A stretch of DNA of 64,000 bases from Elymus sibiricus (GCA_039707655.1 CM077676.1:79655395-79719394), one strand, 5' to 3'; positions 9,881-23,003 are shown, counted from the stretch's first letter. Notes: generated from the sequence alone by a model not told the origin. Numbers and translations are program-made.

Positions 9881-11413
9881 AATGAACAGCCGGCCGTGCC
9901 GGCCCTCCCTCCGTCCATGAAGCCAGACATTGAGGCATCCTTCCAGCCATCCAAGGACACCAAGCAGATCCCTCTGGACCCGGCCAATCCATCCCACTGC
10001 GTCACCATCAGTACCCGGCTCAGCAGCGAGCAGGAAGGCGAGCTCGACAATTTCTTCCGTGAAAACCGGGACGTCTTCGCGTGGTCCCCCAAGGACATGC
10101 CCGGAGTCCCGTGGAAGTTTGCCGAGCACAAGCTGCACGTCCGGCCTGATGCCAAGCTAGTCAAATAGCCGCTCCGCCGTTTCTCTGAGGAGAAGTGGAG
10201 AACTATCGGGGAGGAGATTGCCCGGCTGCTGGGGGCTGGCTTCATCATGGAGGTTTTTCATCCGGAGTGGCTAGCGAACACGGTCCTTGTCCTGAAGAAA
10301 AATGGCCAGTGGTGCATGTGCATCGACTACACCAGCCTGAACAAGGCATGCCCCAAGGACTCCTTCGCCTTGCCCCAGATCGATTCCACGGCCGGCTGTG
10401 AACTGCTATCATTCCTGGATGCCTACTCCGGCTACCACCAGATCAAGCTGGACCCGGCCGACCAGCTCAATACTTCCTTCATCACGCCTTTCGGAGCTTA
10501 CTGCTACGTCACCATGCCGTTCGGCCTGAGGAACGGCGGCGCGACTTTTCAGCGCTGCATGCAGAAGTGTCTCCTGCCCCAGATCGGCAGGAATGTCCAT
10601 GTATACGTGGATGATATCGTGGTCAAAACCAAGAGGCGCCTCGCCTTGCTAGCCGACCTCACGGAGACGTTCGCCAACGTGCGCACATACCAGATCAAGC
10701 TCAACCCGGAGAAGTGCGTGTTCGGCGTCCCAGCCGGGCAGCTCCTCGGTTTCCTCATTTCCGAACGTGGGATCGAGGCCAATCCGGAGAAGATCAAGGC
10801 CATCGAGCGCATGCGCAAGCCGGCTTGGCTACGCGACGTGCAAAAGTTCACCGGCTGCTTGGCGTCGCTCAGCCATTTCCTCAGCCGGCTGGGAGAGAGG
10901 GCCCTGCCCCTGTACCAGCTGATGAAGAAGACGACCCCGTTCGAGTGGAACGACCAGGCGGACGAGGCTTTCCGCGACCTCAAGCGCAAGCTCTCCACCG
11001 CACCCATTTTGGCCGCGCTAGCCGAGAAGGAGCCGCTCCTGTTATACCTCACGGCCACTAGCCGGGTGGTGAGTGTGGTCATGATGGTAGAGCGGCCGGA
11101 GACCAGCAAGGCGCAGCCGGTCCAGCGCCCGGTGTACTACCTCAGTGACGTCATGTCCGCCTCCAAGCAGAACTACCCTCACTACCAGAAGATGTGCTAC
11201 AGCGTATACTTCACCGCGAAGAAGCTGAAGCCATACTTCCAGGAGCATCTCATCACCGTGGTAAGCACGGCCCCCCTCTCGGAGATCATCGGCAGCCGGG
11301 ACGCCACCGGCCGGTTCGCCAAGTGGGCCATCGAGCTGGCCGCGTACATGACCCATTACGAGCCCCGCACGCCCATCAAGTCACAAGCCTTGGCAGATTT
11401 CCTCGTCGACTAG
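9880..11413 (+). pseudogene. Reverse transcriptase and RNase H of Tat element 2
   Basis: A linker (DVFAWSPKDMPGVP, 10068-10110) leads into RT. After a TAG at 10166 the long frame shows the RT blocks in order: NGQWCMCIDYTSLNKACPKD, LDAYSGYHQI, TPFGAYCYVTMPFGLRN, and the catalytic YVDD at 10604-10615. The thumb/connection follows, then the retroviral-type RNase H, which ends KSQALADFLVD at 11410. The frame stops at a TAG at 11411-11413 that looks like a former TGG codon. The catalytic residues of RT are intact, but upstream and downstream stops prevent a full polyprotein. Confidence 0.9.
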
Positions 11414-11840
11414 GTGGAGACCCAATACTTGTCGCCGACTCCCGACTCAACGCATTGGCGCATGCACATCGACGGGTCAAAGATGCTCACCGGCTTGGGA
11501 GCCGGCATCGTGCTCTCCTCCCCAAAGAACAACCGGATGCGCTCCACGCTTCAAATCCACTTTGCCGCCTCCAACAACGTCGCCGAGTACTAAGCCCTTG
11601 TCCACGGCCTCCGGCTGGCCAAGGAGATCGGCATCCGGCGCATCCTCTGTTACGGAGATTCCGACCTGGTGATCCAGCAGGTCTCAGGTGAATGGGACGC
11701 CAGGGACGCCAACATGGAAAGCTACCGCAACCTGGTCCAGCAGCTGTCCGGCAGCTTCGACAGCAGCGAGTTCCTCCACGTCCCCCGAGCCGAGGGTGAG
11801 GCGGCGGACACTCTAGCCAAGATTGGCTCCAGCCGGTAGG
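11414..11840 (+). pseudogene. Second (archaeal-type) RNase H of Tat element 2
   Basis: In the same frame after the TAG: WRMHIDGSKM, then GAGIVLSSP, NVAEY, ALVHGLRLAKEIG, GDSDLVIQQVSG and ADTLAKIGS. These are the motifs of the additional RNase H (aRNH) of Tat elements. A TAA at 11591 replaces the codon after AEY, and a TAG lies at 11837. The domain is lineage-diagnostic. Confidence 0.8.
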
Positions 11841-13274
11841 CCATCCCGGCCGGCGTCTCCCTCGAGTACCTGCGCAAACCTTCCATCAGGCCGTCCCCAT
11901 ATTCGGAATCCATCTTCGTCCCGGCCGACCCGGTGGCCCCGGCCTCCGGCTCGGGGACTGCCGTCTTCAACCTGGCCCCGGGGGCCGCCGGTCTCAGTTC
12001 GGGGGCTGCCGCTTCTGCTCCAGAAGCTGCCAGCTCCAGTTCGCCGCCTCCTCGTCCGGCCACCCCCGGGCAGGTCGCCGTCCTCACCGTGGTGGAGGCA
12101 CCATCCTGGGCGCAACTGATTCTCGCCTTCTTGATGAGCGGCGAGCTTCCCAGCGACGAGGTCTCGGCACGGCAGGTGCAACGCCGGGCCTCCGCCTACT
12201 CGATCATCAACAACGAGCTCGTCAAGCGTAGCACGACTGGCATCTTCCAGCACTGCGTCGAGCCGGCCAAAGGCCTCAAGATCCTGCGAGACATACATCA
12301 AGGTGAATGCGGGCACCACGCCACCTTGAGGTCCCTGGTGGCCAAGGATTTCCGCCATGGTTTTTATTGGCCCATAGCTCTGAAGGACGCGAAGCAGTTG
12401 GTCCTCGAGTGCAAGGGCTGCCAACACTTCAGCAGTCGGAGCCACCAACCAGCTGCGGCTCTCCGGACCATTCCCATCACGTGGCCCTTTGCTATCTAGG
12501 GCCTTGACATGGTGGGGTCATTCAAGACCGCCTGAGGCGGCATGACGCATCTGCTAGTGGCGGCCAACAAGTTCACCAAGTGGATCGAGGTGAGGCCGAT
12601 CAGGAAGCTCGATGGCCCCACGACCGTCAAATTCATCAAAGACATCGCGGTCCGCTACGGCGTCCCCAATAGCATCATCACCGATAACGGCACCAATTTC
12701 GCCAAGGGCGCACTGGCGCGCTACTACTCCGTCTCCGGCATCCGGCTAGATTTAGCATTCGTCGCGCACCCCCAGTCGAATGGCCAGACAGAGCGGGCGA
12801 ACGGCCTCATCCTGGCCGGCATCAAGCCCCGGCTCGTCGAGCCACTTGTGCGCTCAACCGACAACTGGATTGACAAGCTGCTGGCAGTCTTATGGAGCCT
12901 GCGCACCACGCCGAATTGGTCGACCGGCTTCACGCCTTTCTTCCTCGTCTAGGGGGCCGAGGCGGTCATCCCTATGGACATCGAGTTCGACTCGCCTCGG
13001 GTCACCCTGTTCACGAAAGCAGACGCAAAGGAGGCGCGCGAGGACGCCGTCGATCAACTCGAAGAGGCGCGCCTGCTGGTCTTGAGCCGGTCAGCAATCT
13101 ACCAGCAGGGCCTACGCCGCTACCACAGCAAGAAGATAAAGCCCCTCGTGTTCCGCGAAGGCGACTTGGGGCTCCGGCTGATCCAGCGGACAGCCGGCCA
13201 GCACAAACTATCCTCCCCATGGAAGGGCCCCTTCATCATCAGCAAGGCCCTGCACAATGATGTCTACAACACAA
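11841..13274 (+). pseudogene. Integrase of Tat element 2
   Basis: After a Pro/Ser/Ala-rich linker (11850-12080) the H2C2 zinc-binding region reads HQGECGHHATLRSL...CKGC (about 12298-12425). The catalytic core has GLDMVG (first Asp, ~12502), ITDNGTNF (second Asp, ~12680) and SNGQTERANGLI (Glu, ~12790), a D,D,35E pattern. The C-terminal part (13080-13274) has the KIKPLVFREGDL segment. Stops lie at 12498 (TAG for TGG), 12535 (TGA) and 12951 (TAG). The frame is cut at 13274 by a solo LTR; the tail continues at 14928. Confidence 0.88.
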
Positions 13275-14922
13275 CTTATTCTTGTAGACTCGTGTTGGGC
13301 CTCCAAGCGCAGAGTTTTGTAGGACAGTAGCAATTTTCCCTCAAGTGGATGACCTAAGGTTTATCAATCCATGGGAGGCGTAGGATGAAGATGGTCTCTC
13401 TCAAACAATCTTGCAACCAAATACAAGAAATCTCTTGTGTCCCCAACACACCCAATACAATGGAAAATTGTATAGGTGCACTAGTTCGGCAAAGAGATGG
13501 TGATACAAGCGTAGTATGGATAGGAGATATAGGTTTTTGTAATCTGAAAATATAAAAACAGCTAGGTAGCAAGTGATAAAAGTGAGCACAAGCGGTATTG
13601 CAATGCTTAAAAACAAGGCATAGGGTTCATACTTTCACTAGTGCAATCTCTCAACAGTGCTAACATAATTGAATCATATAACAATCCCTCAACGTGTGAT
13701 AAAGAATCACTCCAAAGTTCTTATCTAGCGGAGAACATAAGATGAAATTGTTTGTAGGGTACGAAACCACCTCAAAGTTATCCTTTCCGATCAATCTATT
13801 GAGCTATTCCTATAAGTGTCACGAACAGCCCTAGAGTTCGTACGAAAATAACACCATATGATACGCATCAACCAACTCTAATGTCTCCTAGATACTCCAA
13901 TGTCACCACAAGTATCCGTGAGTCAATTATATGATACGCATCAAACAACTTCAGATTCATAATATTCAATCCAACACAAAGAACTTCAAAGAGTGCCCCA
14001 AGATTTCTACCTGAGAAAGTAGGACGAAAACGTGCATCAACCCCTATGCATAGATTACCCCAATGTCACCTCGGGAATCCGCGAGTTGAGCGCCAAAACA
14101 TTTATCAAGTGAATCAATATAATACCCCATTGTCATCATGGGTATTCATATGCAAGACATACATCAAGTGTTCTCAAATCCATAAAAGTATTCAAACCGA
14201 TAATAGTGAAACCTCAAAGGTAAAAACTCAATTCATCATAACAAGATAGAGAGGGAGAAACACCATATGATCCAACTATATTAAGAAAGCTCGCAGTACA
14301 TCAAGATCGTGCCAAATCAAGAACACGAGAGAGAGAGATCAAACACATAGCTACTGGTACATACCCTCAGCCCTGAGGGTGAACTACTCCCTCCTCGTCA
14401 TGGAGACCGCCGGGATGATGAAGATGGCCTCCGGTGATGATTCCCCCCTTCGGCAGGGTGCCGGAAAAGGGCTGTAGATGAGATCGTGGAGGTACAGAGG
14501 CTTGCGGCGGCGTAGTCGAAGTTCTAGGCTTATTTCTAGGGTTTTTTGAATATATAGGAATTTTTGGCGTTGGAATCACGCAAAGAGGAGCCACAGGGGG
14601 GGCCACGAGGCACCAGGGCACGCCCCAGGGGGGCGCGCCCAGGTGGCTTGTGGGGCCCCTGTGGGTCTTCTGCTGCTCCCCCGAAGCTTCCTGGGTCTGT
14701 TTCCTTCCAGAAAAAATCATTAAAAAGTTTCGCTGCATTTGGACTTCATTTGATATGGATTTTCTGGAAAACCAAAAACAAGCAGAAAATAGCAACTGGC
14801 ACTGGGCACTAGGTCAATATGTTAGTCCATAAAAATCATATAAAAGTGCACAAAATTATACAAAACTATAATAAACATGGCATGAATACTTCATAAATTA
14901 TAGATATGTTGGATATGTATCA
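13275..14922 (-). mobile_element. Solo LTR, Athila-group, in integrase C-terminus
   Basis: 1648 bp flanked by the 5-bp TSD CACAA (13270-13274 and 14923-14927). Read on the minus strand it starts TGATACATATCCAACATATC at 14922. The other end (plus strand CTTATTCTTG) lacks the expected TG. It shares the AACTGGCACTGGGCACT core (about 14794-14810) with the other Athila-type LTRs here but otherwise belongs to a different subfamily. No internal region or second LTR, so LTR-LTR recombination is inferred. Confidence 0.85.
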
Positions 14923-14927
14923 CACAA

Positions 14928-15043
14928 CAACGCGTACTACCTCATCGACGCGCAGAAGATGAACAAACGCAAGAGAGATACCTCCGGCAAAGAGACGGAA
15001 CGCCCCTGGAACGCGGAGCTCCTCCGCCCGTTTTACAGTTAAG
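14928..15043 (+). pseudogene. C-terminal tail of Tat element 2 pol
   Basis: Resumes the integrase frame after the solo LTR: YYLIDAQKMNKRKRD, then ERPWNAELLRPFYS and TAA at 15041-15043. The PWNA-LLRPFY pattern is the usual end of Tat pol proteins. Confidence 0.75.
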
Positions 15044-15798
15044 CCAGTATATGTATGTACCACTATCCTCTGAATTTAATGAAATCAGCAGGTCCCCCGA
15101 ATGACACTCGGGGGCTGCCTCTTGTTTCTGTCAAACTTTCCACCTCTTGCGCATGTTCCCGCATTTCTTGCCCCCGCCCCGCCGGGTCAGCATGTCTGGC
15201 TCAGGGGCTCACTGGCTAGCCCGCGGCTCGCCTCCCATAGCCGGCAACCTTGCGTGCGCACCGCCTAAGCCCCCTCTTCGCCACTCGCCACAGTCCGGCA
15301 CCCGGGTGTCCGGCCGGCAAGAGCCAGGGGCCGAAAGCGCTCTCACGTGGAGAAACGGCTAAGTAAGAGCATCCGGCTCAGTCAACCCGGCCCCCACTTA
15401 CACGTAACACCGGCCGACCGCGCTTCAGCCGGCTCTACCGCATGTAGCCAGCCGGTCCAGTGGGTGGTTCACTTGCGCTCACCTCCTGAGAACCTAAGTA
15501 CTATGCGCTCCCTTTCGAAGCCGGCTCCTCGAACCAGCTACAGACCGGCTCCTGGCTGTCCGGCTGGCAGGGAGAGGGTCAAAAGGGAAGGGCACATGAA
15601 GAGGGTCGAAGGAAGAAGCAAAGGCGAGCCACCGACCGGCAAAAGCTACGCGTAAGCAGAGCGCACGCGCAATTATACACATGTCGAAAGGCCCACGGCC
15701 AGGAGTTCATTACATAAATATACACCCCCAGTGGGTGGACTTGCGAACTAACTACGGTTGTCCAGGAAAAAGAAAAAAAACAGATAAAAGCCAGCCCC
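15044..15798. other. Non-coding spacer between pol and the antisense gene (Tat element 2)
   Basis: GC-rich sequence with repeated CCGGCT/GCCGG words and no credible protein. It begins with an AT-rich piece near 15044-15100 (TATATGTATGTACC) and a CCCCCGAATGACACTCGGGGG hairpin near 15092-15112. It separates two convergent genes, so 3' ends of both transcripts probably lie here. Confidence 0.5.
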
Positions 15799-16945
15799 CT
15801 AGGCCTCGAGCTGATCGGATCCAAGTCCGGCTGTGGACACGACTGGCTCCGGCCCCGTGGAGTTAGCGTCGTCCTCTCCGCTGGCCGACTGCCTCGAGTC
15901 ATCGCCACCGTCACTAGAGTCGGTCTCCTCTTTCACATCCTCCTCACCGTTAAGGGCCAGCCCAAGGGTGTCCTCCGGCAGCTCCGTCCCATCCTCCGCG
16001 CGATCCCCGACGAACTCGTCGAGGTCGACGTAGGAGGCGAGGGCACTGGCGAGGCAAGCGATGGCCTCCGTAGCTGGCGTCAGGTCCGCCTCGGCTCGTC
16101 GGGTGGCCAGTTGCACCATTTCCACGCTGGGATACCACGCCTTGATGAAGCCCAGCACCATCTGGGCGCCAGCCAGGGCGGTGGAGGCTTTCCACGCCTC
16201 CAGGCGTTCGGGCGCCGCCTCCAGCCACCGGAGAATCCGAAGGGTAGTCTCAGGCATGATGGCTCCGGGCCAAAGCGCCGCCGCCAGCCTTAGACCGGAC
16301 CCTCGGAGTTGACTGATGTAGCGCCCGAGTTGCGGCACCCGGACGTCGGCGGCAAGAATGATTTCCCGCGCATCCCAGGCAGCACCCTCCTCGATGACGT
16401 GTCCCTGGCGTCTCCGGTACTGGCGATGCACCTCCACGGCCGCCTCGGCCGCACCCTACAGGTCCGGGAAGTTCTTTGAAGATAGCAGAAGTAGGGATCA
16501 GGCGCCCATACCAAGCACCGAAGGCGGTAAAATGGTTGAGACATCGGCAAAGCTTACCAGCGAAGAGCCCCTCCAGCCGTCGCATCTCCCGCTGCAGCTG
16601 CTCCTCCTTGGCTGCACACTCCGCCGTTTGCACCTCTGCCGCAGCCTCCAGGTCGCGGCACGTGTCCGCCTACTTCTGGAGCTCTGCGAGATGCTCGGCC
16701 TCCTATTCCTCCTTCTCCGCCTGCAGCCGAACGCACGCTTCCGCAACCCGGCGACGCTGGAGCTCGCTGTCGTGGAACTGCCACTCAGCCTCGTCCAGCC
16801 GGTTCTGCAAGGATGTGGTGCGGGCTGTGGCAACCCAGAAGCAACTTTTAGAAACCGACGAAAAGGCGGATTTAACGCTCAAGAAGATCCGGCCCGATTG
16901 CCCAGCAGCCAGCCCGAATCTCGGGGGCTACACCCAGTGGGTGCG
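15799..16945 (-). pseudogene. Antisense accessory gene of Tat element 2, C-terminal exons
   Basis: Minus-strand end of the accessory gene. The frame 16437-15799 (MEVHRQYRRRQGH...) has a conserved-looking globular segment (MPETTLRILRWLEAAPERLEAW, QMVLGFIKAWYPSVEM) and a very acidic tail ending GSDQLEA. Upstream, 16833-16440 in other frames encodes Glu/Arg/Leu-rich coiled coil. 16834-16945 looks intronic: it repeats a CGGGGGCTACACCCAG motif that occurs again at 24772-24787. Interrupted at 16945 by Athila I and continues at 24540. Function unknown. Confidence 0.6.
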
Positions 16946-18474
16946 TGATAACCCACAAGTATAGGGGATCAATTGTAGCTTTTTCGAAAGAGTGTCGAAC
17001 CCAATGAGGAGCTAAAGGTAGAATTAATATTCCCTTCAAGTTCTATCGACCACCGATACAACTCTACGCACACTCAACGTTTGCTTTACCTAGAACAAGT
17101 ATGAAACTAGAAGTACTTTGTAGGTGTAATGCTAAAACTACTTTGCAAAAATAAAACTAGGAGTACTTTGCGAGAATAAAACTACGAGTAAATTATAAGA
17201 TAATAAAAGCTAGTTGTTTAGTAGAGAGCTTTTGTAACACAAGAGAAAGATTTGTCCACAGGCAATCGATAACTAGACCGGTAATCATTATTGCAATTTT
17301 ATATGAGGGAGAGGCATGAGCTAACATACTTTCCATACTTGGATCATATGCACTTATGATTGGAACTCTAGCAAGCATCTGCAACTACCAAAGATCATTA
17401 AGGTAAAACACAACCATAGCATTAAGTAACAAGTCCTCTTTACTCCCATACGCAACAACCCCCTTACTCGGGTGTAAGCTTCTGTCACTCTAGCCGCCCA
17501 CTATAAGAGAATTATGAACGTATTGCAAACCCTACAGCGGGGATCCCTCATGCTTGCGCGACACGGAGGGCACCATAGGACAGCACCAAAATAAAACATA
17601 CAACTCAAACCAATCACGATCATCAATCAACCCATAGGACAAAACGAATCTACTCAAACATCATAGGATGGCAACACATCATTGGATAATAATATGTAGC
17701 ATTAAGAACCATGTTTAAGTAGAGATTACAGTGGGGAGAACATGTGTTACACTGCTCCATAGAGGGGGAGAGAGTTGGTGGTGACGGCAGCGAAGTAGTT
17801 GGTGTAGATCGCCGTCACGATGATTGCCCCGGCGGCGTTCCGGCGCCACCGGGAGAGAGGGGGAGAGAGCCCCCCTCCTTCTTCTTCTTGCTTGGCCTCC
17901 CCCCTAGATGGGAGGAGGTTTTCCCCTCTGGGCCTTGGCGTCCATGGCACCCGGAGGGGCGGGAGCCCCTCCGAGATTGGATCTCTCTCTCTCTCTGTTC
18001 TCTCTGTTTTGCACTCCTGTTTTCTGGCCTTTCACTGTTTCTTAAATTCCCGGAGATCAGTAACTCCGATCGGGCTGAAATTTTAACTCGATTTTTTTCC
18101 CGATATTATCTTTCTTGCGGCGAAAGAAGAGCCCCAACCGACATACGGTGTGCCCACGAGGCACCACCGCGCGGCCGGGGGGCGGCACGCCAAGGTGGCT
18201 TGTGGAGGCTGTGGGCCTCCGTTTGCGTTGATTCCACCTCCCAAAAATCACATATATTCCAAAATAATTCTCCGTAAAATTTTATTGCATTTGGACTTCG
18301 TTTAATATGGATTTTCTATGAAACAAAAAACATGCAACAAACAGGAACTGGCACTGGGCACTGGATCAATATGTTAGTCCCAAAAATAATATAAAATGTT
18401 GCCAAAATTATATGAAATTTGTAGAATATTGGAATGAAACAATCAAAAATTATAGATACGACAGAGACGTATCA
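16946..18474 (-). repeat. Athila I left LTR (3' LTR in element sense)
   Basis: 1529 bp. Nearly identical to the right LTR, with scattered substitutions and a few short indels. It includes a GA/CT-rich block (17984-18005, TCTCTCTCTC) and the shared AACTGGCACTGGGCACT core near 18346. Confidence 0.92.
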
Positions 18475-21400
18475 GCATCCCCAAGCTTAATTCCTGCTCG
18501 TCCTCGAGTAGGTAAATGATAAAAAAGATAATTTTTGATGTGGAATGCTACCTAACATAATCTTGATCATATAATCTAATCATGGCATGAATATTAAGAC
18601 ACGAGTGATTCAAAGCAATTGTCTATAATTTGATATAATGACATCAATACTCAGGCATCCCAACAAACAATCATGCCTTTCAGAATAAAAATGCTAAAGA
18701 ACGTTATCCCTACAAAATCATATAGCCTTGTCATGCTCCATCTTCTTAACACAAATATATATCATGCACAACCCGGGTGTCGGCCAAGCAATTGGTTCAT
18801 ACTTTTGAACGCGCTTCCGCTTTTTCAACCCCCACGCAATACATGAGCGCAAGCCATGGATATAGCACTATGGGTGGAATAGAATATGGTGGTAGAGATA
18901 ATATGGAGAAGACAAAAAAAGGAGGAAGTCTCACATCGACGCGGCTAATCAACGGGCTATGGAGATGCCCATCAATTGATGTCAATGCAAGGTGTAGGGA
19001 TTGCCATGCAACGGATGCACTAAGAGCTATAAGTGTATGAAAGCTTAAACTGAAAACTAAGTGGGTGTGCATCCAACTTGCTTGCTCAAGACCTCGGGCA
19101 ATTGAGGAAACCCATCATCGGAATATACAAGCCAAGTTCTATAACGAAAAATTCCCACTAGTATATGAAAGTGACAACATAGGAGACTCTCTATTTGAAG
19201 AACATGGTGCTACTCTGATGCACAAATGTGGAAGAAGGATAGTAACATTGCCCCTTTTCTCTTTTTCTCTCATTTCATATTTTTTTCTCTTTTTTTTTCT
19301 TTTTTTTCTTTTTTTCTTTTTTTTGTTGGGCTCTTTTTGGCCTCTTTTTTTTTCTTTTCTCTTTTTTTTTTATTTTCGTCCGGAGTCTCATCCCGACTTC
19401 TGGGGGAATCATAGTGTCCATCATCCTTTCCTCACTGGGACAATGCTCTAATAATGGATATGATGGTCATCACACTTCTATTTACTTACAACTCAAAATT
19501 ACAACTCGATACTAGAACAAAATATGACTCTATATGAATGCCTCTGGCAGTGTACTAGGATGTGCAATGGTCTAGCGTGGCAAAGATATCAAAAAACGGA
19601 CAAGCCATGAAAATATCATGCTAGCTATCTTACGATCATGCAAAAGCAATATAACAATGAATGCTCAAGTCATGTATATCATGATGATGGAAGTTGCATG
19701 GCAATATATCTCGGAATGGCTATGGAAATGCCATAATAGGTAGGTATGGTGGCTGTTTTGAGGAAGATATACCGAGGCTTATGTGTGATAGAGCGTATCA
19801 TATCACGGGGTTTGGATGCACCGGCAAAGTTTGCACCGACTCTCGAGGTGAGAAAGGGCAATGCACGGTACCGAAGAGGCTAGCAAATTGCGGAAAGGTA
19901 AGAGTGCGTATAATCCATGGACTCACATTAGTCATAAAGAAATCACATACTTATTGCGAAAGTTTATTAGCCCTCGAAGCAAAGTACTACTATGCATGCC
20001 CCTAGGGGGGAGGTTGGTAGGAGTTAACCATCGCGCGCCCCCGACCTCCACGCAAAGGAAGACACTCAATAGTAAATCATGCTCCAACTTCTTAGCATAA
20101 TGAGAGACTATACGTGCATGCTTCGAGAATCACAAACCTTAACACCAATATTCCTACTAAACAACAATCATTCACTAGTACCTCCCACATATTACCATCT
20201 CTATATCGCAAAACTATTGCAAGGAATCAAACATATCATATTCAGTGATCTACAAGTTTTATGTAGGATTTTATGACTAACCATGTGAATGACCAGTTCC
20301 TGTTAACTCTCTAAATAGATATAAGTGAAGCAAGAGAGTTTAATTCTTTCTACAAAAGACCATACCCTAATAAATATAAGTGAATCTAAAGAGCATTCTA
20401 TAAATAACGGTTTTCTAGGTGTAGAGAAATAGGCATCCAAACTTCAAATGATATAAGTGAAGCACATGAAGCATTCTATAAAGCCATACTCAAAAGATAT
20501 AAGTGAAGTGCAATGAGCATTATATAAATCAACCAAGGACTATCTCATACCAGCATGTTGCATTATTAAAAGAAAAATAAAAGGCACACGATGCTCCAAG
20601 AATTTACGCACATCATGTGAACAAAACAAAAACCGAGACATACCGATAATTGTCGAATAAAGATGGGTGCCTTCCGAGGCATGCCCAAGCTTAGACGCTT
20701 GAGTCTCCTTGAATATTTACTTGGGGTGCCTTGGGCATCCCCAAGCTTTATCTCTTGCCTCTCCTCATTCTTCTCATATTAATACCTCCTCGATCTTCGA
20801 ACACTTCATCCACACAAAATTTAACCGAACTTTTTATTAGAGGGGTTAGTACATATAACATCAAATCCCATCATGTCCTGCTCTAACATTATTGTATAAT
20901 TATAATCAAACATTAACCACTGTATTATATCACAATTCTATGGCTCCCAACTCAATGGGGCTCAACAAGATTTCAAACATAAGCAAATAACGAAACTATA
21001 ACAGCAATCTGTGAAAACATGACAGTCTGTAAAGATGCAGATGGTACATATACTTCTGTAACTCAAAAAATTCTGAAAAATTAGGAAAAAATAACTAATT
21101 TTCATAGAAGTACTGTGTAAAAATTTCAGAATTTTTTCATGTTCCAGTAAAAAATTTAAATTCACGCACTACAGCAAAAGTTTCTGTTTTTGCACTGCAC
21201 ATACCAAACAAGCAATTTAAACATCCTAACGGTAAATCTTGGCACATTATTTTTATAATACAATGGATTTGTACAAGGGGGTAATTATTTTTGTTGAAAA
21301 GTTTCTGTAATTCAAGATTCACAAAGTTTCCATGGGCATGAACAAAGTTCAAGGCATGCTCCCGCTTCCACGGTGCTCGTCTTTCTTACTTTCACTTTTC

Positions 21401-21549
21401 TTTTTGTAAAGTTTTAGGTTCTCCTCTATATTTTTTTTTGTTTTTAAACTTTTTAAAAGCACACAACATAAATAAATGACTCTCTAAAACTTCCGGGTTG
21501 TCTCCCTAGCAGCGCTTTCTTTAAAGCCATTAAGCTAGGCATATAGTGC
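18475..21549. other. Athila I non-coding interior
   Basis: AT-rich. Next to the LTR is the polypurine-type tract (minus: AAGCTTGGGGATGC, 18475-18488), and a T-rich block lies at 19246-19380. Between 20310 and 20530 are at least four copies of ATAAGTGAAGC spaced by roughly 60-75 bases. The same motif array occurs in Athila II and III. No protein homology seen. Confidence 0.6.
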
Positions 21550-22883
21550 TCAAGTAATCGATCCACCCGAATCCCATGGTATATCAAAGCCAATTTTAAT
21601 TAACAATGATTTGTAATTTAGTAGTGAGCACCAAGCAACATATATCATGCAATGACGAAGTCTAACTCTCTTCCTATGCATCGGCATGTCATAAAAGAAC
21701 AATTCATGCACACAAAGTAAAGGACAATACATAGCATAAGCAGTTTCTTGCAATTTTATCATATTGGAAACATAGAGAGGTGGAGATATAGTTCCTCTCT
21801 CATAATAATTCCAATTAGGAGCAGCAAGAACATGCATATTATATTCATCAAAATCATCATGTGCAACGGTAAAATGCAACCCATCAATATAATCCTTAAT
21901 AAGAGCAAACTTCTCCGATATAGTGTAGTTGGGAGAATTCAAAAAGATAATACGGCTATCATGTATGGGTGCAATAGCAACAATTTCATGTTTAACATAA
22001 GGAACTATAGCAAGTTCATCTCCATAAGCATCATTCATATTGGCATCATGGCCACAAGCATAACAAGCATCAATTTCATCAAAAGGGATATTTCAAACGA
22101 ATCCAAGGGATCATAGCAATCATCCTTCGGTAAGCATGAAGGGAAATTAAACAATGTATGAGTTGAAAAGTTACTCTCATTAGAAGGTGGGCATGGGTAG
22201 CTAATCCGCTCTTCCTCCTTTTGTTCTTCGCTCTCCTCGTCATCTTTTTCATCTAATAAGCTCACAGTGTCATCAATTTCTTCTTCCATAGGAGCCTACA
22301 AAATATTAGTCTCTTCTTGGACAGCGGAGGTGTCCTCAATATTTTCTTTCACATAAGCATTAGAAGCATAGTTTTCATAGCAATATTTAAGTATGGCAAA
22401 ATTTTCAGATTTGTAAAGAGTAGCATCACACTTTTCAATCAAAGAAGCAATTTCATATGCACCCTTAAAAGCAACAAATTCTTCTATTTGTTCAATATCA
22501 TAGTAACTATAAACACCTCTCGCATAAGAAGATACGATTCCATTATCCTTAAACTCACATTGGTGCTGAAGGTATTTTTTAGGGTTTTCAGAACAACAAG
22601 TAAAATCATATATTTCACATAAATTCCAAGCATAGCAATTCAAAGTATTAATATGATGCCATAAGAGTTTCCCTTTTTGAGACAAGCGGTGTCAAACAAA
22701 ATAAGCATGCTCATCTAATGATTTTCCCTCAACTAAGCTAGTTGGGTTTTCCGTACGAGCACAAACAGATCGAAGATGATCCAAGTAAAAAGCTTCAGCA
22801 GTATGATAGATTTTGGGTGGTTCTTCAACCATTGGTTTAGCAAGTACAACTAATTTTTTTGGTATTTTATGTTTCCTACCCAT
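21550..22883 (-). pseudogene. Athila I ORF of unknown function
   Basis: Located just downstream of the primer site, where gag would be. The best start is ATG at 22883 (MGRKHKIPKKLVVLAKP). The frame runs with a stop at 22692, continues (22685-22296) through a Tyr/Glu-rich segment, has a stop before a very acidic stretch (22289-22200: DDEESEEQKEEE), and a shift to 22038-21550. The last part contains NWNYYERG and MPMHRKRVRLRH. Both motifs have counterparts in the Athila II ORF (CNYYERGKYG; MPMHRKYVRLR), so this is a related, once-maintained protein. It is not gag: no capsid motif or zinc knuckle. Function unknown. Confidence 0.6.
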
Positions 22884-22972
22884 AACTAAAGATAGAAAAC
22901 AAGAGCACAAAATAAAAAATACTTAGTGATAAAGCAAACAAGCACACACGAGAATATCAACCCCACGCTATT

Positions 22973-22993
22973 GCTCCCCGACAACGGCGCAAG
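22973..22993 (-). other. Athila I primer binding site, tRNA-Asp type
   Basis: Minus strand TTGCGCCGTTGTCGGGGAG close to the right LTR's end (23004). It differs at two positions from the usual TGGCGCCGTTGCCGGGGA. Confidence 0.75.
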
Positions 22994-23003
22994 AAAAAGG
23001 TCT

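Noticed and set aside
19065..19451. Plus-strand ORF with many Phe residues in Athila I
   Set aside because: It is a translation of a T-rich block (19246-19380); no start context or family resemblance.
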